Source: Falsirhodobacter sp051195255 (GTDB lineage Bacteria > Pseudomonadota > Alphaproteobacteria > Rhodobacterales > Rhodobacteraceae). Taken from it: 64,000 bases of DNA. The translations under genes and the position numbers were made by a program. The notes beneath the pieces were generated by a model that saw only the letters and a program-made list of their open reading frames with translations, did no database searches and was not told the DNA's origin. The stretch covers positions 18,168-82,167 of the forward strand of contig NZ_JBNJLK010000011.1 in the NCBI RefSeq assembly GCF_051195255.1, in the 5' to 3' direction. Shown one piece after another: positions 51,522 through 59,799 of the stretch (positions are counted from its first letter, which is position 1; every line of letters begins with the position of its first letter).

Positions 51522-52592
51522 TCAACGGCTTTCCCTCACCCGGACCATGGGGATGCCCAGACGATCGGCCCACTCCGTGAACCCGGCCAGAGTGGCGGGA
51601 TCGAGCGTCACCCCCTCCGCACGCCGCTGCGCCGCGACCTGCCATTCGCGATCACCGGGCGCCATGACGCGGTGTCCTTCGCGCGGGGGCGAGGATCGCA
51701 GCGTTTCCATGTATCGGGCCATCCCCGCCTCGAAACGCGGGCGCTCGAGGAAGGCGTCCGGATTCAGGGCCAGCACGAAGGCCCCCATCGCGCGTGGCGT
51801 GGAGAAGTCGGGACCTCCCATCGGCGCGATGTCGAAGCTCAGCGTCATCCCGGACAGGACGGCACTGAAGATCTCGACCACGCCGGCCAGGGCTGCCCCC
51901 TTGAATCCAAACGCCCCGCCCAGGGGTGCCAGCATGTCGGACTGGTGCGGGTCCAGCGTGTCGACCCCCTGCGCGTCCGACGCCACCCCCTCGGGCAGAT
52001 CCACGCCAAGGCTTTGGTAAAGCTGCACGCGGTTGTAGGGGATGGCGCTGGTGGCCATGTCCAGCAGCCACGGATCCCCCGCCCCCGCCGGCACCGCGAC
52101 CGCGATGGGATTTGTCCCGTGAAAGCGCATCGCCCCGTCATGCAGACGCACGAAGCTGTCGCTGTTGCAGAAGGTCACGCCGATGAAGCCTTTCTGCGCC
52201 GCCGCAAGCGAATACGCCCCGGCCGGCCCGAAATGCGAGCTGTTGCGGATGGACACCGCGCCAAGCCCGAAGCTGGCCGCAAGTTCGACCGCGCGATCCA
52301 TCGCGCGAAATGTCGGCAGCGCCCCTTGTGCGTTGTCGCCGTCCAGAACCTCCACCGCGCCAAATCCTCCGGCCTTACGGAGCTGCGGTGTCCGGTTCAG
52401 CCGCCCGCCCTGCAGGGCCATCAGGTAATGGGGCAGCAGACGAACGCCATGGCTGTCGACGCCCAGCGTCGTGCCGTGCATCATCGACCGGCTCGCCGCC
52501 TCCGCCGTTTCCTCGCTGGCGCCGACGGTCAGAAAGGCCATGTGGCAGAAGTGCCGCAAGTCCTGCAAGGCATAGCGTTCGGATCGTTCCAT
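51522..52592 (-). CDS. Ldh_2 family NAD(P)-dependent dehydrogenase (malate/L-lactate/YiaK type)
   Basis: This 356-residue oxidoreductase belongs to the family that includes malate, ureidoglycolate, sulfolactate and 2,3-diketo-L-gulonate (YiaK) dehydrogenases. Diagnostic sequences: TTLGVDSHGVRLLPHYLMAL (catalytic His in DSHG), VSIRNSSHFGPAGAYSLAA, FCNSDSFVRLHDG, HGTNPIAVAVPAG and LDMATSAIPYNRV. ATG 52592 follows AAGGAGG. It lies 61 bases after the FAH-type hydrolase, whose expected products are pyruvate and L-lactate. Either lactate oxidation or reduction of an imported keto-sugar acid would suit this place. Confidence 0.82.
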   Translation of the reverse strand: MERSERYALQDLRHFCHMAFLTVGASEETAEAASRSMMHGTTLGVDSHGVRLLPHYLMALQGGRLNRTPQLRKAGGFGAVEVLDGDNAQGALPTFRAMDRAVELAASFGLGAVSIRNSSHFGPAGAYSLAAAQKGFIGVTFCNSDSFVRLHDGAMRFHGTNPIAVAVPAGAGDPWLLDMATSAIPYNRVQLYQSLGVDLPEGVASDAQGVDTLDPHQSDMLAPLGGAFGFKGAALAGVVEIFSAVLSGMTLSFDIAPMGGPDFSTPRAMGAFVLALNPDAFLERPRFEAGMARYMETLRSSPPREGHRVMAPGDREWQVAAQRRAEGVTLDPATLAGFTEWADRLGIPMVRVRESR

Positions 52593-52653
52593 GTCGCGCC
52601 TCCTTCCCAAGATGACACGTTTCGCGCCGGCCGCAGGCGGCGTGACACGCCTG

Positions 52654-53499
52654 TCAAATGTCGTCCTCGACCTGCTGACGCTGCTGACCCAAGCCGTCGA
52701 TCCCCAGTTCGACGACGTCGCCCGCACGCAGGTAGCGCGGCGGCTTCATGCCCATTCCCACGCCGGGCGGCGTCCCCGTGGAGATGACGTCACCCGGATG
52801 CAGCGTCATGAACTGGCTGAGGTAGTGGATGATGAACGGCACCTGATAGACCATCGTGCGGGTCGATCCGTTCTGCATCCGCTCTCCGTTCACGGTCAGC
52901 CACATGCCCAGATCCTGCGGATCGGCGATCTCGTCCGGCGTCACGAGCCATGGGCCGATCTGGCCGAAGTTGTCGCAGGACTTGCCCTTGGTCCATTGGC
53001 CTGCACGTTCCGTCTGGAAGGCGCGTTCGGACACGTCGTTGGTGACGGCAAAGCCCGCGACATGGGACATCGCGTCGGCTTCGGACACGTATTTCGCGGG
53101 CTTGCCGATGATCACGGCCAGCTCCACCTCCCAGTCCGTCTTGGCGGAGGTGCGGGGGATCACGATCGGATCGTTCGGGCCGCAGATGGCGCTGGTCGCC
53201 TTCATGAAGATCACGGGTTCCGGCGGAACGTCCATGCCGCTTTCGGCCGCGTGATCGGCATAGTTCAGGCCGATGCAAATGAACTTCCCGGTTCCCGCGA
53301 TGGGCGGGCCAAGGCGCGTGGCGGCATCGACCACCGGCAGCGCATCCGCGTCCAGCGCACCCAGACGCGCCAGCGCGTCGGGGTGCAGTGCCGATCCGGC
53401 CAGGTCGTCCACATGCCCCGACAGGTCGCGGATGCTGCCATCGACATGCAGCAGCCCGGGTTTTTCGGCACCTGCGGCACCGTGGCGAAGAAATCTCAT
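52654..53499 (-). CDS. Fumarylacetoacetate hydrolase family protein, probable 2,4-diketo-3-deoxy-L-fuconate/rhamnonate hydrolase
   Basis: This 281-residue protein has an N-terminal capping piece and the FAH catalytic fold beginning KFICIGLNYADHAAESGMD. The metal-binding acids are in DWEVELAVIIG, the later motifs VTNDVSERAFQTERAGQWTK, KSCDNFGQIGPW and HPGDVISTGTPPGVGMGMKP are typical. In non-phosphorylative L-fucose and L-rhamnose catabolism an FAH enzyme (LRA6 type) splits the 2,4-diketo-3-deoxy acid into pyruvate and L-lactate. Placement after SDR and dehydratase genes supports that role over the 'ureidoglycolate lyase' label often attached to such proteins. AAGGAG precedes the ATG. Confidence 0.85.
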   Translation of the reverse strand: MRFLRHGAAGAEKPGLLHVDGSIRDLSGHVDDLAGSALHPDALARLGALDADALPVVDAATRLGPPIAGTGKFICIGLNYADHAAESGMDVPPEPVIFMKATSAICGPNDPIVIPRTSAKTDWEVELAVIIGKPAKYVSEADAMSHVAGFAVTNDVSERAFQTERAGQWTKGKSCDNFGQIGPWLVTPDEIADPQDLGMWLTVNGERMQNGSTRTMVYQVPFIIHYLSQFMTLHPGDVISTGTPPGVGMGMKPPRYLRAGDVVELGIDGLGQQRQQVEDDI

Positions 53500-53513
53500 G
53501 TTGTCTCCTTGCG

Positions 53514-54227
53514 TCAGATGGTCCAGCCGCCGTCGATGCAGACGGCCTGCCCGGTGGTGTAGGTGGCGCCGGCCAGATACACGGCGAGGTCGGCGATCTC
53601 CTCCGCCCTTGCGATGCGGCCCATTGGCTGACGGGCGACAAAGGCCGCGCGCGCCGCGTCGTAGTCCCCCGTCTCTGCCAGCCGCTGGTCCAGCGACGGC
53701 GATTGCACCGTGCCCGGACAGATCGCGTTGCAGCGGATGTTGTGCCCCACAAAATCCGCCGCCACCGACTTCGTCAGGCCCAGCACCGCGGCCTTGCTGG
53801 CGGAATAGGCGAACCGGTTCGGCACCCCCTTCACCGCAGACGCGACCGAGGACATGTTGATGATGCTGCCTTGTTTGCGTGCCACCATTCCCGGCAGCAC
53901 GGCGCGGATCGTCCGCACCATCGAATGCAGATTCAGGTCGAAGGCAAAATCAAGCTCGGCTTCCGTCACCTCAAGAATGGTGCCGCCATGGACGACGCCC
54001 GCGCAGTTGAACAGAACGTCGACCTGCAGGCCGTCGCAAAAGCCTTGCACTTCGGCGTCGTTCAGGACGTTCAGCCGCGCGGTGCGGCAGTCGAGACCGT
54101 CCAGCCCCGCCGCGTTGCTGTCGGTCGCGATGACGTCGTATCCCGCGCGGATGAAGGCCTCGGCACTGGCCCGTCCGATCCCCTGCGCCGCCGCCGTGAT
54201 CAGCACGCGCTGTCCCGTCACGTCCAT
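53514..54227 (-). CDS. Short-chain dehydrogenase, probable 2-keto-3-deoxy-L-fuconate dehydrogenase
   Basis: This 237-residue SDR has the coenzyme motif RVLITAAAQGIGRASAEAF, the FNCAGVVHGG loop and catalytic Ser plus YSASK (INMSSVASAVKGVPN, RFAYSASKAAVLGLTKSVAA), ending with the SDR tail TGQAVCIDGGWTI. Its position between a sugar-acid dehydratase and a diketo-acid hydrolase matches the fourth step of L-fucose/L-rhamnose oxidation, oxidation of the 2-keto-3-deoxy acid at C4. GAGGAAC lies before ATG 54227, 8 bases after the dehydratase stop. Confidence 0.85.
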   Translation of the reverse strand: MDVTGQRVLITAAAQGIGRASAEAFIRAGYDVIATDSNAAGLDGLDCRTARLNVLNDAEVQGFCDGLQVDVLFNCAGVVHGGTILEVTEAELDFAFDLNLHSMVRTIRAVLPGMVARKQGSIINMSSVASAVKGVPNRFAYSASKAAVLGLTKSVAADFVGHNIRCNAICPGTVQSPSLDQRLAETGDYDAARAAFVARQPMGRIARAEEIADLAVYLAGATYTTGQAVCIDGGWTI

Positions 54228-54235
54228 TTCGTTCC

Positions 54236-55756
54236 TCACATCACTGCCCCGATCTGCCACGGCACGAATTCCACGGCGCCAAACCCCTGAGCCTCGCTTT
54301 TCGTCTCCTCGCCCGACGCGACGCGCAGCATGAGATCGAAGATTTCCCGTCCCTTCACCTCCAGCGTCACGCCTGACAGGACCTCTCCGCAATCCACATC
54401 CATGTCTGGCTTCATTCTCCGCCAAAGCTCGGGATTGGACGCCAGCTTGATGCACGGGACCGGGCGGTATCCCGACACGCTGCCCCGTCCGGTGGTGAAC
54501 GCGATCAGGTTCGCGCCCGAAGCGACCTGCCCCGTGACGGAACACGGATCGTAGCCGGGGCTGTCCATGAAGACGAAACCGGGCGTGTCGATGGGCTCGG
54601 CGTATCTGTACACGCCGGACAGGGGCGCGGCCCCGCCCTTCGCGACGGCGCCAAGGCTTTTTTCAAGGATTGTCGTCAGCCCGCCGCGCTTGTTGCCGGG
54701 GGAAGGATTGTTGTCCATCTCTCCGAAGTTGCGCGCCGTGTAATCCTCCCACCACTCGATCAGGTCGATCAGCTTGCGCCCTGTCGCCGCATCGCTGGCG
54801 CGGCGGGTCAGCAAGTGTTCCGCCCCATAGATTTCCGAGGTTTCCGACAGGATGGAAATGCCGCCATGCCGCACCAGAAGATCCGAGGCGTGGCCGAGCG
54901 CGGGATTTGCCGTGATCCCCGAATAGCCGTCCGAGCCGCCGCACTGCATCCCCAGCACCAGCTTCGACGCGGGCGCGTCCTGCCGTTGCGCCCTGTTCGC
55001 CTCGGCCGCCAGTTCGCGCAGGATCGCCACGCCCTTGTCCACCGTGGCGCGGGTGCCGCCCGTCTGCTGGATGGTCATGTAGCGGAAGCGCGCGCTGTCC
55101 TTCAGCGCCTGCCGGTCGATCAGGTCGGGGATCTGCATGACCTCGCATCCCAGCCCCACCATCAGGATCGCGCCGAAATTGGGGTTGTGGCCATAGCCGG
55201 CGATGGTGCGGAACAGCGTCTCGTACCCTTCACCCTTGCCAGACATGCCGCAGCCGGTGCCGTGCACGATGGGGACGATGCCGTCGACGTTCGGGAAATC
55301 CCGCAGCCAGCCCTGACGCTCCACCTCCTCGGCGATGAAGCGGGCGACCGATCCGGCACAGTTCACCGAGGTCAGAATACCGATGTGGTTCCGCGTCCCC
55401 ACCCGCCCGGAAGGCCGGTGGAACCCGCGGAACGACGCGGGCGCATCCACGGGCATCAGCGGAACGGCGGCGGTGCCGAACCCGTAATCCTGCCGATGCG
55501 CGCCCATTCCCAGGTTCTGCACATGCACATGCGCCCCGGCCGCGATGGCCTGCGTCGCAACACCGATCACCTGCCCGTATTTCAGGACCGCCTCCCCTCC
55601 GGCAATCGGGCGGATGGCGACCTTGTGACCGGCGGGAATGGCCTCGGCCGCGGTCATGCCCGGCATCAGCGACGCGCCGGCGGGCAGCGCTTGCAGCGCG
55701 ACCATGATGTTGTCGCGGTCGTGCAGGCGAAGGGCGGTCGTCAGGATTTCTGTCAC
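54236..55756 (-). CDS. UxaA family sugar-acid dehydratase (altronate dehydratase-like)
   Basis: This 506-residue protein fuses an N-terminal SAF domain (LRLHDRDNIMVALQALPAGA) to the UxaA catalytic region (GRVGTRNHIGILTSVNCAGS, HGTGCGMSGKG, GLGCEVMQIPDL, LGMQCGGSDGYSGITANPAL, NPSPGNKRGGLTTILEKSLG). UxaA enzymes dehydrate altronate with an iron-type metal, and relatives dehydrate other aldonates. Here it occupies the place of L-fuconate or L-rhamnonate dehydratase, which is normally an enolase-superfamily enzyme; none is present. The start is a GTG at 55756 overlapping an upstream TGA (GTGA). Confidence 0.83.
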   Translation of the reverse strand: MTEILTTALRLHDRDNIMVALQALPAGASLMPGMTAAEAIPAGHKVAIRPIAGGEAVLKYGQVIGVATQAIAAGAHVHVQNLGMGAHRQDYGFGTAAVPLMPVDAPASFRGFHRPSGRVGTRNHIGILTSVNCAGSVARFIAEEVERQGWLRDFPNVDGIVPIVHGTGCGMSGKGEGYETLFRTIAGYGHNPNFGAILMVGLGCEVMQIPDLIDRQALKDSARFRYMTIQQTGGTRATVDKGVAILRELAAEANRAQRQDAPASKLVLGMQCGGSDGYSGITANPALGHASDLLVRHGGISILSETSEIYGAEHLLTRRASDAATGRKLIDLIEWWEDYTARNFGEMDNNPSPGNKRGGLTTILEKSLGAVAKGGAAPLSGVYRYAEPIDTPGFVFMDSPGYDPCSVTGQVASGANLIAFTTGRGSVSGYRPVPCIKLASNPELWRRMKPDMDVDCGEVLSGVTLEVKGREIFDLMLRVASGEETKSEAQGFGAVEFVPWQIGAVM

Positions 55757-56000
55757 AGGGTCACCAGGATTTTGACGGTGTTGATGCGGTCGCGGATCCG
55801 CAACGGGAAACGCTGGGGCTGCAAGATGATGGAAATTGGCGCAACCCCCGGGACCGGCCGTGATGACGTGGTCACGGCGGCGGGCATGTCGATCATGCAG
55901 GCGATCAGCACCAGCCGCCCCGCGTGCGGCACGCGGGCGACGGGGGCCGGGTGCTGCCGCCGATCCTCCCGCTCGGTTCGGCGCGAATGTCGGATCTCAT
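55753..56000 (-). pseudogene. Possible short frameshifted gene between ATPase and dehydratase genes
   Basis: The 240 bases between two operon genes show coupling at both ends: an ATG (56000-55998) overlaps the ATPase stop as ATGA and opens MRSDIRAEPSGRIGG, while a second frame (about 55955-55753) reads GRLVLIACMIDMPAAVTT, then APISIILQPQRFPLRIRDRI and ends NTVKILVTL with a TGA overlapping the dehydratase GTG. Joining the two frames once would give a product of about 82 residues. I do not recognise it; the GRLVLIAC piece vaguely resembles a dehydrogenase strand. It may be a genuine small gene hit by an indel, or a deletion scar. Confidence 0.3.
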
Positions 56001-56773
56001 TGCACGGCCTCCAGAGTGCGGGCGGACCAGTTGCCGGGCAGTTCGCCCTTCACGATCAGGCTGAGCACGTCATCCTTCGTCACCTCCTCGATGCGGTGGG
56101 CGCCGACGACGCGTCCCTTGTTCATCACGACCACGCGGTCGCAGAGGTCGAACACGTCATGCATGTCGTGGCTGACAAGAAAGATCCCGATGCCGTCCGC
56201 ACGCAGCTTGCGGATCAGGTCCGCCACCATCGCCGTTTCCGAAGGACCAAGCGCCGCCGTCGGTTCGTCCATGATCAGAACCTTCGTGTCGAAATAGATC
56301 GCCCGCGCGATGGCGATCACCTGCCGCTGCCCGCCCGAAAGGCTGGAAACGGGATCGCGCAGATTTCGGAAGTTCGGGTTCAGCCGCGCCAGAACCTCGC
56401 GCGCGGCGCGCAGCATGCGCGCCTCGTCAAGATTTCCGAAACGGGTCCGCAGTTCCCTTCCAAGGAACAGGTTCGCGGGCGCGTCCAGATGGTCCGCAAG
56501 CGCCAGCGTCTGATAGATCGTCTCGATCCCGTGATCGCGGGCGTCGTTCGGAGTCTCGAAGCGGACGGGGGCGCCGCCGATCCGGATCTCCCCCCCGCTG
56601 GGCCACATCGCGCCGGACAGGATCCGCATCAGGCAGGACTTGCCCGCGCCGTTATGGCCCAGAAGGCCCACCACCTCTCCCCGATACAGATCGACGGAGA
56701 CATGCTCTACCGCGCATATCCCGCCGAAGTGCTTTTCGATGCCGATCATCTCGACCAGCGGCTGTCCTGACAT
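55997..56773 (-). CDS. Sugar ABC transporter ATPase (RbsA-like, single domain)
   Basis: This 258-residue ATPase has Walker A GLLGHNGAGKSCLMRILSG, the Q-loop IYQTLALADHLDAPANLFLG, signature SSLSGGQRQVIAIARAI, Walker B VLIMDEPTAALGPSE and switch LVSHDMHDV. It corresponds to one half of RbsA/XylG; single-domain versions occur in CUT2-type importers of Rhodobacterales and rhizobia and presumably act as dimers. The gene follows binding protein and permease in the same operon and is followed directly by the catabolic genes. Confidence 0.9.
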   Translation of the reverse strand: MSGQPLVEMIGIEKHFGGICAVEHVSVDLYRGEVVGLLGHNGAGKSCLMRILSGAMWPSGGEIRIGGAPVRFETPNDARDHGIETIYQTLALADHLDAPANLFLGRELRTRFGNLDEARMLRAAREVLARLNPNFRNLRDPVSSLSGGQRQVIAIARAIYFDTKVLIMDEPTAALGPSETAMVADLIRKLRADGIGIFLVSHDMHDVFDLCDRVVVMNKGRVVGAHRIEEVTKDDVLSLIVKGELPGNWSARTLEAVQ

Positions 56774-56796
56774 GGCGAAACTCCTTGTCGCGGGGA

Positions 56797-57735
56797 TCAG
56801 TAAAGGACGTTCTGCGCTTCGTCGGAGTCCACGTTCGACTGGTCCACTATCACGACGCCTGTGTTGATGAAGCTTTCGACCTTTTCGCCGTTCAGGATGT
56901 CCATGACCGTCTGCACGCCTTGCTCGCCCATCGCGAACGATCCCTGCACCGCGGTCGCCGTCAGCACGCCGTCGCGGACGAACTGCTGCAGGTCGGCGTT
57001 GCCGTCAAAGCCAAGCGCCACCAGTTGCCCCGCCTTTCCCGCCTGGATGATCGCGCGGCCCATGCCCACCGCGGTCGGTTCGTTCGCGCCGAAGATGCCC
57101 ACGAGGTCGGGGTTGGAGGCCAGCATGTCGGTCGTCTGGTTCAGCGCGTTGGCCATCTGGCTTTGCGAATAAAGCGGCCCCACGACCTCCAGCTCCGAAT
57201 GCGCGGCAATATAATCGGTGAAGCAGCCGACACGCCCGATCTCCGATCCCACGCCCGCGACATAGGACATGATGCCGACCTTGCCGGTGGTGCCCGCCGT
57301 CTCGATCATGCGCTTGGCGACGGCTTCACCCGCAGCGCAATTGTCGGTGGACAGAAACGCCTGGTAGCTTCCTTTGCCACCTTCGCCCAAGGCGCTGTCG
57401 ATGATCACCACCGGAATGGCATTCTCGAAGGCGCGCCGGACGACAGGGATCAACGCCTCGGGGTCGGATGGGGCCAGCACGATGCCGGCCACGCCGCGAT
57501 TGATCGCGTTCTCCATCAGGCTCACCTGATCGGCAACGGCGCTTTCGGCCGCGGGACCGTCGAAGCTGAGCGTGTGCTCCGACTGCGCGCCCATGCCGGC
57601 TTCTGCCCCTTTGTGGACGTTCTGCCAGAAGTTGGAATTCGTGGTCTTCACGATGACCGCGATTTCCCCCGCCTGGAGGGTGCCTGCGGCAAGGGCGATG
57701 GCCGATGCGGTCAGAACCGTCTTCAATGGCTTCAT
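56797..57735 (-). CDS. Sugar ABC transporter periplasmic binding protein (RbsB-like)
   Basis: This 312-residue member of the Peripla_BP_4 (pentose/hexose) family has signal peptide MKPLKTVLTASAIALAAGT ending LQA, then IAVIVKTTNSNFWQNVHKGA. MENAINRGVAGIVLAPSDPE, GSYQAFLSTDNCAAGEAVAK, GIFGANEPTAVGMGRAI and LGFDGNADLQQFVRDGVLTA are characteristic hinge and ligand-site regions. The ligand is inferred from the operon to be a 6-deoxy-L-sugar. GGGGAGGA precedes ATG 57735. It is second in the operon, after the permease. Confidence 0.9.
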   Translation of the reverse strand: MKPLKTVLTASAIALAAGTLQAGEIAVIVKTTNSNFWQNVHKGAEAGMGAQSEHTLSFDGPAAESAVADQVSLMENAINRGVAGIVLAPSDPEALIPVVRRAFENAIPVVIIDSALGEGGKGSYQAFLSTDNCAAGEAVAKRMIETAGTTGKVGIMSYVAGVGSEIGRVGCFTDYIAAHSELEVVGPLYSQSQMANALNQTTDMLASNPDLVGIFGANEPTAVGMGRAIIQAGKAGQLVALGFDGNADLQQFVRDGVLTATAVQGSFAMGEQGVQTVMDILNGEKVESFINTGVVIVDQSNVDSDEAQNVLY

Positions 57736-57760
57736 GGTAATCCTCCCCTTTGTTCCTGCT

Positions 57761-58786
57761 TCAGCGCCGGTTGCGGACCATGTCGATCCACACGGCGCCA
57801 ATGACGACAAGGCCGATGACGATCTGCTGGATGAAGGCTGATACGCCGGCCATGTTCAGCCCATTGCGCAGGATCCCGATGATGAACGCCCCGATCATGG
57901 TGCCGGAAATGGTGCCCACGCCCCCCGTCAGCGACGCGCCGCCGATCACGGCCGCCGCAATGGCGTCAAGCTCGTACATCACGCCTTCGCTGGGCTGCGC
58001 CGTCACGAGGCGAGACATCAGCACGTTGCCCGCCAGCCCCGCCAGCGCACCCGACATGGTGTAGGCATACATCTTGGTTCCGTCGACCTTGACGCCCGAC
58101 AGGCGTGCCGCCTCTTCGTTCGAACCGGTGGCGTAAAGGTGCCGCCCGACCCGGCGACGGCGCAGCACGTAGCCCGTCGCGATCGCCACGATCAGCAACA
58201 GGATCGCGGGATACGGGATGCCGGGGAAGATGACGCGCGGAAAGCCGTTCGGCTGCATCTCGACCATCCGGAACAGCGCGCCGTTGCCAAGCCAGCCAAA
58301 CCCCTCGCCCAGCCCCGAGATGGGGGTTGCCCCCGTCAGTTGCAGCGCCACCCCCCGGGCGATCAGCATCATTCCCAGCGTGGCGACGAAAGGTGGAATG
58401 CGCAGCCGCGTGATGACCAGCCCGTTGAAGGCCCCGCACGCCGCGCCTGCCAGGATGCCCACGCACATCGCCGGCATCACCGGCAGCCCGGCCTTCACGC
58501 TCATCGCCGAAACGACGCCGGAAAGTGCCAGTACGGAGCCGACCGACAGGTCGATCCCGCCCGTGATGATGACCAGTGTCAGCCCGATCCCCAAGAGGCC
58601 GATCACCGCGGTCTGCAGCAGCACCGTCAGCCCGTTGTTCACCGACAGGAAGGCGGGGCTGGCCATTGCAAAGCCAAGGATCAGCAGCACCAGCGTCAGC
58701 AAGGCGGAGGCGCGATGCATCTGGTCGCGCCCGATGGTGAACCTGCGCCGGCGACGCTCCCCCCACGGGATACCTGTATCCGACAT
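57761..58786 (-). CDS. Sugar ABC transporter permease (RbsC-like)
   Basis: This 341-residue, roughly ten-segment permease contains LGIGLTLVIITGGIDLSVGS (residues 66-85), the family hallmark GGIDLSVG, GAFNGLVITRLRIPPFVATL and VIGGASLTGGVGTISGTMIG. The first 25 residues are hydrophilic and basic (GERRRRRFTIG). GGGGGGAG precedes ATG 58786. It is the promoter-proximal gene of the large minus-strand operon; its promoter must lie in the 110-base gap shared with the divergent GntR gene. Confidence 0.9.
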   Translation of the reverse strand: MSDTGIPWGERRRRRFTIGRDQMHRASALLTLVLLILGFAMASPAFLSVNNGLTVLLQTAVIGLLGIGLTLVIITGGIDLSVGSVLALSGVVSAMSVKAGLPVMPAMCVGILAGAACGAFNGLVITRLRIPPFVATLGMMLIARGVALQLTGATPISGLGEGFGWLGNGALFRMVEMQPNGFPRVIFPGIPYPAILLLIVAIATGYVLRRRRVGRHLYATGSNEEAARLSGVKVDGTKMYAYTMSGALAGLAGNVLMSRLVTAQPSEGVMYELDAIAAAVIGGASLTGGVGTISGTMIGAFIIGILRNGLNMAGVSAFIQQIVIGLVVIGAVWIDMVRNRR

Positions 58787-58823
58787 CGCTCCCCCCAGAC
58801 CGACTGAATCAAGTTATGAAGGA

Positions 58824-58853
58824 CATTGGGCAGATGGGTTGCACCTGTCAATG
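58824..58853. promoter_or_regulatory. Imperfect inverted repeat between sugar operon and GntR gene
   Basis: CATTG (58824-58828) and CAATG (58849-58853) flank a partly complementary interior (GGCAGATG against CACCTGT, offset by one). It sits 38 bases from the permease start and 44 from the regulator start, followed by an AT-rich patch (TTTAATAATTTAAG) suited to a -10 element. A candidate operator for the GntR regulator. Confidence 0.35.
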
Positions 58854-58896
58854 GTGTTTAATAATTTAAGACGACAAATCAGGCAGGAGAAAGATC

Positions 58897-59799
58897 ATGG
58901 CACGCAGCGACACCAGGTTTCGCGAAGCGTTCAACAGCCTGCTGGACGTCTGCAACACCTTGCCCGTCGGTGCGGAACTGCCCGCCGAAGCCGTGATGAG
59001 CGGGGCCGTCGGGGTCAGCCGGACGGTCGTGCGGCGCTGCCTGACACGAATGGCCGAGCTTGGAATCATCGCCTGGGAAGGTCGCGGCAAGCATCTTCTG
59101 CGTGCCCCGACCGCGGACGACCGGATTGCCCTGCCCGAAACCACCGTCGGCCGCGATCAACTGGAGAAGCGGTTTCTTGGATGGGTGCTGCAATTTGACG
59201 TGCCGGCTGACACGCCGTTGTCGGTCGCCGAACTTGCCCGCACCTTCGATGTCGCCCCGCACGAGCTGAAGGAGTTTCTTGCCAGCCTCAGCCGTTTCGG
59301 ACTTGTCGCGCGGCGGCCCCGCGGCGGGTGGATGCTGCGCGGCTTCACCAGGGAATTCGCGATCGAGCTGTCAGACTTCCGCCTGATCCTGGAACTCGAC
59401 GCCATCGCCAAGGTCGCCGAAGCGCCGGTGGATCATCCCATCTGGCAAAGGCTGGCCAACCTGCGGCTGGAGCATGAAGCGCTGGCCCGCCGCATCACCA
59501 CAGATTTTCATGAATTCTCCAAGCTTGACGAGGCGTTTCACCAAGCGATCAATTCCGTCGTCCGCAACCGCTTCATGGAGGAGTCGCAGAAGGTCATCTC
59601 GTTGATCTTCCATTACCATTACATGTGGGACAAGACCCACGAGATGGACCGAAACCGTGCCGCCATCAACGAGCACATGGCGATCATCGACGCGCTGGAA
59701 GCTCGCGACACCGCCCGCGCCTGCGAGGCCGCGCGTCAGCACCTGCGCACCTCCAAGTCCACGCTTCTGCTATCGTTGCGGCATCATGCCCTCGGTTGA
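58897..59799 (+). CDS. GntR family regulator (FCD-type), probable controller of the deoxy-sugar regulon
   Basis: This 300-residue protein is larger than most FCD regulators. It has an N-terminal winged-helix-like region (LPVGAELPAEAVMSGAVGVS, RTVVRRCLTRMAELGIIAW), a second helix-turn-helix-like stretch (LSVAELARTFDVAPHELKEF) and the FCD domain (LILELDAIAKVAEAPVDHPI, FSKLDEAFHQAINSVVRN, NEHMAIIDALEARDTARACE). AGGAGAAAG precedes the ATG. It is divergent from the ABC/catabolic operon, and its end overlaps the convergent aldo/keto reductase gene by 30 bases. The presence of two DNA-binding-like domains is unusual. Confidence 0.78.
   Translation: MARSDTRFREAFNSLLDVCNTLPVGAELPAEAVMSGAVGVSRTVVRRCLTRMAELGIIAWEGRGKHLLRAPTADDRIALPETTVGRDQLEKRFLGWVLQFDVPADTPLSVAELARTFDVAPHELKEFLASLSRFGLVARRPRGGWMLRGFTREFAIELSDFRLILELDAIAKVAEAPVDHPIWQRLANLRLEHEALARRITTDFHEFSKLDEAFHQAINSVVRNRFMEESQKVISLIFHYHYMWDKTHEMDRNRAAINEHMAIIDALEARDTARACEAARQHLRTSKSTLLLSLRHHALG

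Noticed and set aside
50181..52787. Long plus-strand open frame of about 868 codons
   Set aside because: It is antisense to the DctP and Ldh_2 genes, both supported by families, signal peptide and ribosome-binding sites.
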